A stretch of 18,546 nt of DNA from positions 1 to 18,546 of the forward strand of contig RBNI01002427.1 of assembly GCA_003990745.1 (NCBI GenBank), given 5' to 3'. The translations under genes were made by a program, and so were the position numbers. The notes under the pieces are model-generated. The model saw only the letters and a list, made by a program, of their open reading frames with translations, had not been told where the DNA came from and did not search any database. This DNA is from Jimgerdemannia flammicorona (lineage: Eukaryota > Mucoromycota > Endogonomycetes > Endogonales > Endogonaceae). This document shows positions 9,751-16,722 of the stretch, piece after piece (position 1 is the first letter of the stretch; each line of letters begins with the position of its first letter).

Positions 9751-11430
9751 TAATAAAGAAAAGTAGACTTAGAAAGTCGCTTATCAAACCTTATAACTGA
9801 TAAGATAGAGGAGAAAGAAGTTTGTCAGAATTCTATTACTATATCTGAAAAGAGAGTATCATTATTTCAACTTATATAGTAGTATAATAATTAAGTCTTT
9901 AAAACTATAGTTTATATTATTAGTTAGCAAATATCATACTTAATTTTCAGTTTATTGATTGACTCTATAACTTACATCTTCTATATTGATGAAGGTTTTG
10001 ATTATATTGTTTTTTTTTAATAAATATAGAGATTGATAAGATTTTAGTAAGTATATATTCTTATAGTAGATAGCTATAATATCAGCCAGAACTACTATTT
10101 GCTAGATAAGTATTTAAAGTACTAAATATATTATTGGATCTATAATTAGTAGTTTTGTAGGAGTTGAATTGCATGATAAGAGTAGTTTAGTTGGATATAG
10201 ATGTGAGCCTGAGTGACTTAGAGTAATCCAGTTTTCTGTAATAATATTAAATATTTATAAAGATTAGATATCCAAATTGCTATCTGGAAGCTTCACTCTA
10301 TTTCAGTATTTGAGATCTTTGATCTGATTGAGAGGGAGAAACTCTGCTTTAAATTATTCCTACCTACTGTACTCTATTAACTATTAGCTGACTCATTATC
10401 TTCAGAATCTTCTTTTAATAAGTCTGAATATTATAATACTACCTAGGTTCTTCAAATAGGATTTCTTCTGATTAGAATATAAGTATAGGTCCTTATTTAT
10501 CTTCTGGTTAAGTAGATAGATCTGCTTCTTATATAGTAGAATGCAATAGTAATAACTTATAGAGTCTGATTATTTCTGTCTTATAAATTATAGTATAGTA
10601 ATAAAGTAAGGTTCTAGATAGAGTCTGATATATACTTATAAATTGATCTATACTCTGTTAGTTATCTCACTATTGGGTAATTCTCTAAATATAGTTGAGA
10701 AAGTTATATATTACTATTATTATAAATTTTGAAATTCTTATTAGATTATTACAAAACTAAATAAGAGAATATTATTTGAAAATTTTGTGAGAGTTTTTAA
10801 AAGTTGTATATAACTCCTTATAAGTCTGGTGAGTAATCTGACTACAGAGTTCTCAATCTATATTTTGAGATACTTCTGATAGTAGTAAGCAGTTACTAGA
10901 TTAGCTCTAGTTTGTAGATAATATTTAGATTATTTACTATAGATATTTAATTATTTTATAATCAAAGTTAGTTTTTATTTCTATCTTATAAAAGCTTTCT
11001 TAGTTTTATTCTTAATATATTTATAGTTTAGAATTCTACTACTACTAACTTTGTAACTTTCTTATTTCTCTTTTAGAATAGTAAGTATTATTAGAGACTT
11101 GATATATATAGTTTAAGAGATCTTTTACTTAGGATTCTTATATAATAAGAAAGTATTAATTTTTATAGCAAAATATTCAATTGTCTTAACTTCAGTTTTA
11201 TAGTATAAGATCTCTCTGTTATCTTCATTTCTATTTCACAGTCTAAGGTCTTTTCTAAATATTGATAAAGAAATAATTAAAAGATTTTGGCTAAGTATAT
11301 ATATTAATTTTTGAGATAGTAACTCAATATATTAATATGTAATTGATGATTTCATTAGTCTTAAATCATCTATCAGTTATGTATAAAATATACATCCTAT
11401 GCAAACTCAATAAAAACACTCCTCTTTCCA
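9750..11430. other. AT-rich block, no recognisable gene
   Basis: About 1.7 kb of very AT-rich sequence with at most one CpG at its left edge and no open frame above 60 codons on either strand. I translated parts of it in several frames and found no RT, integrase, protease or zinc-knuckle motif I would defend. Its right end must contain the 5' LTR of the copia element, given the primer-binding site at 11436, but I cannot place the LTR start. GTATAAAATA at 11381-11390 could be the LTR TATA box. Confidence 0.5.
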
Positions 11431-11435
11431 ATAAA

Positions 11436-11447
11436 GGTTATGAGCCC
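11436..11447 (+). other. Copia primer-binding site matching the initiator tRNA-Met anticodon arm
   Basis: GGTTATGAGCCC is complementary to the anticodon stem-loop of initiator tRNA-Met (GGGCTCATAACC, with the CAU anticodon inside). Drosophila copia and yeast Ty5 are known to prime from an internal cut of this tRNA rather than its 3' end. The site lies 110 bases before the gag start, where a primer site should be. The LTR would end just before it, perhaps at the CA of 11429-11430. Confidence 0.7.
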
Positions 11448-11556
11448 CATAAATGCTAAGTAGATATAGTAAAAAAAATAAAATAAACACATATATCTCA
11501 TAAATATATACTATATAATATATACTACATATAGTCAATCTAGCAATGCAAGCAAT

Positions 11557-12540
11557 ATGGATACACCAACCACAAGTGTTCTAGCAAAGGGAGCAATCTC
11601 CATTATAAATATAAAAACAGCCAAAAGGTCCATCTCAATCTTTGATAAGAAAGATTATACCATCCAGATATTCTATATAATAAATATCCTTGACAAATGC
11701 AGCTTGGCAGAGTATACAAAGCCACAAGTATAGATTTAAGACTATGACCCTGCAAATGATTGCTGAGCATTATACAATATTATATTCATATTGTCAAACT
11801 CACAAATAAAGCTCGTAATATATATAGACATAGTCAACAAAGTATGGAAAGCCCTACACAATCATCACATACAAGTATCTACAATGAATAGATTCTATCT
11901 GAAATCTCAGCTATTTAATCTTTGAATGAAGCCCAAGGAGAGTAACTATGAATATACTAGTTACATTGATGATCTGATGAATCAAGTAAATTCTCTCAGT
12001 ATATCTACAGATTGCATTAGTAATAAAGATAAGGTTATAGCACTCACAAGGAGACTTTCAGACATGTATAATGTTGTCATTATAGTTATATGTGAGATCA
12101 ATACTCTCACAGACTATATCTATATAATAACGAGCCTCATGAATAACGAAATTTGTCAAGGAAACAGTACTGAAGACAATGATGATGAAAGGGCATTCTA
12201 CAGGTTCTGCAGATACAGTGCTAAATGAGGTCAAAAGTGTGGTCAACAATAAGGCCAATAATCCCAAACTCAAAATCAATAATGTAATAGTCAATCAACT
12301 AAGTATAATGGCTACTATAAATACTGTAGCAAGTATGAACATAGGAAACACCAATGCTATCACTGGGAAATTGAAAATAAGCACAGAAGAAACCAGTATT
12401 GGCAATATAAAAGTAGCAGAAACTATTGAGAGAAATGTGGCAATACAAATACTGCTAAAACTGATGAAAGCAGTAATCTATTTTTTGCACAAGCCACTAG
12501 TCTCTCCACATCTACAAAGTCTGGCAAGCTGATAATTTTG
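11557..12540 (+). pseudogene. Copia gag pseudogene with CCHC knuckle
   Basis: The ATG at 11557 opens a frame that can be followed through stops to about 12540. It has the shape of the copia gag (UBN2-type) domain: an N-terminal IFDKKDYTIQIF segment, then VNKVWKALHNHH, NRFYLKSQLFNL and YTSYIDDLMNQVNSL. After 12228 comes a Gln-rich linker, then a zinc knuckle at about 12310-12360 reading YKYCSKYEHRKHQC, with Tyr replacing the first Cys of CX2CX4HX4C. In-frame stops (two near 11730, then 11760s, 11923, 12226 and others) all sit at TAA, TAG or TGA codons explicable as C-to-T changes of Gln or Arg codons, and there is no frameshift in this part. The 100-codon frame at 11926 is only the longest surviving piece. 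It made the capsid; now dead. Confidence 0.82.
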
Positions 12541-12719
12541 GATTGAAAAATCTCACCAAATCTACCACCAGCACTAGTTCTGCCAGCTCTGCTAGTATAA
12601 GATTGACATCTATGAGTAGTTTAACTATCAAATCCACTAACTTATCATCTATAAATACCAGTTAATGAAACAATTTTGGGCCAATAAAAAGTAGTGATAA
12701 TATCAGCACTACCAGTAAC

Positions 12720-13010
12720 ATGGATAGAAAAACTGTCAATCATAAATCTACTAAATATACAGCAAATATAGCCAATGACAATGATATCTGGTTAATGGAT
12801 TCCAGAGTCACACAATATATGACACTATACAGAGAATGGTTCTTCATGTATCAATCATTTGAACACTCTATACCTATTAAGTTAGGAGATAATAATATCA
12901 TCTATACTCAAGGAAAGGGAAATATCATTGAGTCCACCACTACTTTTACAGATATACTATATACTCCAGAGATAGGAAAAAATCTTCTCTATAGGCAAAA
13001 TGATGATCCA
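12720..13010 (+). pseudogene. Copia protease remnant
   Basis: After a frameshift between 12540 and 12720, a 97-codon open stretch carries NDIWLMDSRVTQYMTLYREW, matching the copia aspartic protease start where the active site is normally D-S-G followed by Ala/Cys-Thr and HMT. Here the Gly of the DSG triad is Arg (AGA), a G-to-A change expected to abolish activity. Downstream, IPIKLGDNNIIYTQGKGNI and DILYTPEIGKNLL match the strands and the hydrophobic C-terminal motif of this family. The frame breaks again at about 12990, right after NLL. The ATG at 12720 is incidental and not a true start. Confidence 0.8.
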
Positions 13011-13800
13011 TAGTAACAAAGAGATATACATACATTCAAAGAGTGCAATAGTATATAATTTACATGATAATAAGAGATTAATGACAGCCTCAAAATTTGG
13101 CAATCTTTATATAATCAATAGTACTTCAAGTAGCACATAAGCCTCTGTATACATGACAACTATATCTGATGTATCCAACACATGGCATCAATACTTAGGA
13201 CATATTGACAAGATAAGCCTCAAATATATGATTAGGAGTAGATCTATCAATAGATTGCTGGTGTATATATATCTATATGATAACTTCTTCTGTGAGAATT
13301 GTGTGGCAAATAAAGCATCCTGATGATCATTAAAAGAACAATTAAAGTATGTATCCAGGACTCTCAATCTTGTGTATATAGATATATATGGGCTGATACA
13401 TATACCAGCAAGAGATATTTTCTCATATTCATTAATGATCATATATATAAAGTATATGTGTAACTTCTATTAGCAAAAAGCAAAGTCTTAGATAAATTCA
13501 AAAAGAATTTAAATTGATTGCTGAGAATGAGACAGAATGTAGAATATGTACTATATAATCAGATAACAGACATGAATATGTCAACCACATATTCAAGTAG
13601 TTCCTGATGAAACTTGGTATAATCCATCAAATGACAGCTCTCTGTATAACTCAGCAGAATGGTATAGCCAATTGATTTAACTATATAGCCATAGAAATGG
13701 TATATACAATGATCAATATCACTTAATTGTCATATACTTATTGGGCTGAAGCCATAAATACCAGGGTATATATCTACAACCAGTATATATTTTGATCATT
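12985..13800 (+). pseudogene. Copia integrase remnant (zinc site and partial core)
   Basis: The frame continuing after NLL reads through to WHQYLGHID (about 13183-13210) and CENC (13291-13302), the H-H-C-C zinc site of the GAG-pre-integrase/integrase N terminus. The core follows: NLVYIDIYGLI near 13360-13395 holds the first catalytic Asp. A run of stops and frameshifts covers 13465-13600, where the second Asp should be. Then KLGIIHQMTA and TQQNGIAN (about 13610-13665) match the family's motif around the third acidic residue, but the Glu is replaced by Asn, followed by WAEAIN near 13743. RT and RNase H do not follow; recognisable copia sequence ends near 13800. Confidence 0.82.
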
Positions 13801-13925
13801 GAGCAAGAATTCTGGTAATAATATGTATTCCAGAGACAATGATCTTACCTCTGAAGAATTATAGAGTGGATCTAAGCCAAATATATATGTTGTGACAAAC
13901 CAGGACATACTACCTGAATTATACC

Positions 13926-13964
13926 TTAGCCAGATGATGTGAACAATTAGCCAGATGATGTGAA
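13926..13964 (+). repeat. 21-bp tandem repeat in the LTR
   Basis: TTAGCCAGATGATGTGAA occurs at 13926-13943 and 13947-13964, identical and 21 bases apart. It lies about 40-80 bases upstream of the TATA box. Short duplicated units in this position are typical of LTR enhancer regions. Confidence 0.85.
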
Positions 13965-14004
13965 TACACAGCATAGTAACCAGCAACCATTGCTGTGGAA
14001 ACTG

Positions 14005-14012
14005 TATAAATA
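14005..14012 (+). promoter_or_regulatory. Candidate LTR TATA box
   Basis: TATAAATA at 14005-14012 is a good TATA match about 115 bases inside the proposed LTR start. A weaker second candidate, TATAAATT, lies at about 14154. Transcription of the element would be expected to start some 30 bases downstream of one of them. Position and match are the only evidence. Confidence 0.5.
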
Positions 14013-14043
14013 GCCAGACTACCAGATAAGGTATATCTGTGCA

Positions 14044-14100
14044 GGACCTGCATACTTATACTGGACCTGCACACTGGTGCTAGACCTGCACAACTTGCCA
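14044..14100 (+). repeat. Three 19-bp tandem repeats in the LTR
   Basis: Units start at 14044, 14063 and 14082, each containing GACCTGCA followed by a variable half (GGACCTGCATACTTATACT, GGACCTGCACACTGGTGCT, AGACCTGCACAACTTGCCA). They lie between the two TATA candidates. Confidence 0.8.
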
Positions 14101-14285
14101 TAGATAGCAAATCTATAGTTAGCCACATAGCAATCAGATAGCAACTAACTTGTATAAATTACCCCAGAGACAAGAGTAAATAAACCTCAGTTGGAAATAC
14201 AAATACCAAAGAAGCCTCTAAAGATTGAGCATTGGTCCCCTTTCCACTCCGGTCCACTTACTGATACAAAGAAGAGTTTGTTACA

Positions 14286-15120
14286 TTTTTGGTTCACTTG
14301 CCAGATAAGCCTGAAGAACCCGAGTTTGCTGCCAAGTTCAAGAAAGAACTTTGCCACTGTTTCCAAGTCGTTTGCTGCATTCCCAGAGAGCCCTATTCTT
14401 GCCACAAGCCAGTCTGTTGATGCAACTTCACAGTAGAGCAGTCTATTGATGCAACTCCGTACAAACAAAGCCAGTCTTGATGTAACTTACTAAGAATCCA
14501 AGTTAATTCCCAGTTAAGCTGCTGTTTTCAAGAAGTCCACCGATTCAGGAAGAATCTGCATCATCTGCCATTTTCAAGTTATCTGTATTCCCAGAAGAAC
14601 CTGTGCCATTTGAGTAGTATTCCCAGTTGAAGCTGAATCTGTAATATCCAAGTTATTCATCATTCCCAGTGAGCCTGGTACAGAAGAAACCATACCATAC
14701 ATTCCCAGTGAACCCGAGAAGAACCCACCATCAATACAATTCCCAGTAAGAAGGATCTGTGCCATTCTCTATTTCCAGTGAGCCAAATCGAGTTATCTGC
14801 CAAATTATCAGAACATCTGCATAAGGAACCTGTCACGCTACACAGAGATCATTGCATCAAGATCATTGTGCTACACAAGATCATCATGCAGAAATTGCAT
14901 AAGGAGAACCACTAAATTGCCAGACTGTCATGCACAGAGATTGTCGCACTACACAGAAATCACCTGCTACTCAAGAAGGAAACTGCTTGTGCTATACACA
15001 AATTATGCCATTCCCAGTTGACCCAAGAAGGAAACCTATTCACATACAAATCGCCACTATACCCAGAGAACTGTCCCAATTAGGAAATTGACATACAAAT
15101 CACTTGCAGATATCCAGCTT
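14286..15120 (+). repeat. Leader or LTR region built of degenerate short repeats
   Basis: No protein is apparent; the open frames at 14191-14436 (+) and 14187-14468 (-) have no motif. The sequence repeats several short themes. CAGTCTRTTGATGCAACT occurs at 14410 and 14439 with a shorter variant at 14472. TTCCCAGT or a close variant followed by purine-rich codon-like bases occurs at about 14380, 14507, 14588, 14620, 14662, 14702, 14740, 14772 and 15010. CTACACAGARATCA-like units occur at about 14838, 14869, 14948 and 14992. Intervals are irregular. This could be a decayed minisatellite or structured leader RNA. Confidence 0.6.
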
Positions 15121-15174
15121 TGACTATTATACCACTAAACACCAAGAACATTTTGTTGCTTTTAACAATGTAAC

Positions 15175-15188
15175 TGGGGGCTCAAGCC
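15175..15188 (+). other. Alternative primer-binding-like site
   Basis: TGGGGGCTCAAGCC follows TGTAAC at 15169-15174 and starts like primer sites complementary to tRNA 3' CCA ends (TGGGGGCTC is the start of the tRNA-Pro site in many retroelements). The match to tRNA-Pro stops after nine bases. Two rivals exist, TGGTTCACTTGCCAG at 14290 and TGGGCTCAACTGAG at 15249. At most one can be the true site. Confidence 0.3.
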
Positions 15189-15244
15189 AAACTACATCAA
15201 CCCCCAACCTTGTAATTTGCCACCATTGAGCCGGGCATGTTACA

Positions 15245-16722
15245 TTTGTGGGCTCAACTGAGAAGATTTCAAAATTGACATGACTTTTCAGCTCACAAGA
15301 ACCAACAGTCAAACTGAATACATTTGACCCAACACCAACCTCTGCCACCACAGGAAAACCAGTTATTACCAGTATCTGGACAGGAAGAGAAGTAATCACC
15401 TCAAGACTTGCCAACTACCCAGCATCAGAAGGATCCCAACCAGAACCAGAAGACAGTACAGCTCAAAATCTCCTACCAGAAGAACCAGACAATACAGGCA
15501 GCCCTGCTAGAGATTTCACAGAACTTGCACAAGAACTAGAAGATCTTATCACATGAATCCAAGAACTCACAGCCAGACACCCCATACCAGTCCCACCAAT
15601 CTCCCCAATAGAACCCTTACCACAACCTCTTGCAGAGTCAGAAGTAGCTCCTATAAGAATACCCAGGCCTATTCCACTTTGTCCAAGGTCCAGAACACCA
15701 TCCTCAAGATACCCAAGCACTCCCATCTCTAGTGACAGTTCAGAAAGTGAATCGGAATCAGAATCCAAACCAGAACCAGAATCAGAAGAAAGTGACAATG
15801 AAATGGCCACCTTATTGCCAACCTTTGCAGGATATCCAGAAGAAGACCCCACAGAGTTTCTTGATGGAATTGAAGGAATTAAAGGACTGAGGAATCTCTC
15901 AGATAAAAGAAAAATCGCCATTTACAAGGCTCAGCTCAGAGAACCAGCCAGAGGAATTTTCCACCAAACAGCAAATGAGCGAGATTCAGAACTGGCAAGA
16001 CAGATATGAGCAGCAATGTCTGATGAGCTAGAATATGAGGCCATGGTTCACTGGCTTATTGAAAAGTATGCAGGAAATGAAACCCACCACAAGGCCCAAG
16101 AATCCATCATGGGGATGAAGATGAATCTCAGAGAATCACCCAGAGCCTTCTTCATAAGAATCTAGAAGAGAATGTATGCTGCTGGGTTCAATGCTACCAA
16201 CCAGGATATTATAGGTCCAATGACCTTCATGAATGGAATCCCTCCAAACATTGCCCAGCATGTCCACACCCTAGGCATCAGAAGGTCTGAAGAGCAAGTA
16301 GATGCAGCCCAAGGATTCTTTGATGTCAGATAAGGAACTACTTGGAGTGATCATGACAAGAAAGAAGATAAAGAAGATATCCTGGTCAAAGCCCTACAAG
16401 GACTCCTTCAAGGACAAGAAAGATCTGAAGAAGAAGGCCAGCCAAAGAAGGAAAGAAGGACAGAAGTGAAATCCAAGACCTTAGCTCCAAGTTGGACTGA
16501 TTGGTTGGACAGATTGAAAAACTCACCACATGCAAAAATTGGAGCTATCAAGACAACAGAGGTTACCCACCATGGAGGAGCCAAGGTTATCCACCAAGAG
16601 ACAATAGGAATTACCAGCAAGAAGAAAGAAGGTACCCTGTCTGAGACAGAGCACAGGTCCAATGCTTCTACTGTGGACAACTCAGACACTATACCACTGA
16701 ATGTGACAACAAAAGAAGTGCT
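15245..16722 (+). pseudogene. Gypsy-like gag pseudogene ending in a CCHC zinc knuckle
   Basis: A single frame runs from 15287 or earlier to about 16450, broken by in-frame stops at 15554 (TGA), 16007 (TGA), near 16163 (TAG) and near 16332 (TAA). All are explained by one C-to-T change in an Arg or Gln codon. The N-terminal part is Pro/Ser/Glu-rich with an acidic SESESESKPEPESEESDNE segment just before the gag core. The core starts MATLLPTFAGYPEEDPTEFL (15803 on) and includes YEAMVHWLIEKYAGNE, MGMKMNLRESPRAFFIRI and FMNGIPPNIAQHVH, the pattern of retrotransposon gag domains. A frameshift near 16450 moves coding to the next frame, which reads a basic, aromatic linker and the knuckle CFYCGQLRHYTTEC at 16663-16704, a perfect CX2CX4HX4C. 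About 18 bases later LINE B begins. The true start codon is unclear; ATG 15803 lies inside the protein. Confidence 0.82.
16663..16704 (+). other. CCHC zinc knuckle (nucleocapsid motif)
   Basis: The codons give C-F-Y-C, four residues, His, four residues, Cys, all four ligands intact, with the usual Gly directly after the second Cys. It is followed by basic residues (DNKRSASGRRW). Nucleocapsid knuckles bind element RNA during packaging. Its frame differs from the long open frame of 98 codons starting at 16466, which is a frameshift by-product. Confidence 0.88.

Larger units (their letters stand above)
11431..13887 (+). mobile_element. Ty1/copia retrotransposon, decayed and cut off at the 3' side
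   Basis: The order primer-binding site, gag, CCHC, aspartic protease, GAG-pre-integrase zinc site and integrase core is the 5' half of a Ty1/copia element; in Ty3/gypsy the integrase would follow RT. RT and RNase H are absent because recognisable copia sequence stops at about 13800 and an LTR-like sequence begins at 13888. About three CpG remain in 2.4 kb. No 3' LTR is in the window. Confidence 0.88.
13888..15244 (+). repeat. Putative 5' LTR (end at 14285 or at 15244)
   Basis: The left end is TGTTGTGACA at 13888-13897 (inner TGTGACA at 13891). TGTTACA, the expected near-inverse end (TGTRACA as terminal inverted repeat), occurs at 14279-14285 and again at 15238-15244. Each is followed within 5 bases by TGG-starting sequence that could be a primer site. 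The first choice gives an LTR of about 0.4 kb and a 1-kb leader, the second an LTR of about 1.35 kb with gag starting almost at once. Both TATA boxes lie inside either version. The second LTR is outside the window, so I cannot choose. Confidence 0.5.
13888..16722 (+). mobile_element. Ty3/gypsy-like LTR element, 5' part, interrupted by LINE B
   Basis: This unit starts with an LTR-like TGTTGTGACA in decayed copia sequence and continues through TATA boxes, a repeat-rich leader and a gag with a CCHC knuckle, then stops where LINE B begins. Calling it gypsy rather than another LTR class rests on the gag type (long retrotransposon-gag core followed by one CX2CX4HX4C knuckle), since protease, RT and integrase are not in the window. 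About 14 CpG in 2.8 kb make it younger than the copia copy and older than LINE B. No second LTR is present, so its ends cannot be confirmed here. Confidence 0.7.

Noticed and set aside
13880..13925. Second zinc-knuckle-like ICCDKPGH
   Set aside because: Only a partial CCHC pattern, without the last Cys, and it coincides with the probable LTR start TGTTGTGACA.
14187..14468. Overlapping open frames on both strands (81 and 93 codons)
   Set aside because: They lie in the repetitive LTR or leader zone, lack motifs, and are each no better than the other.
14286..15120. CRISPR-like array from the repeated short motifs
   Set aside because: Repeats are 8-20 bases, degenerate and irregularly spaced, with no cas genes, and the DNA is eukaryotic.
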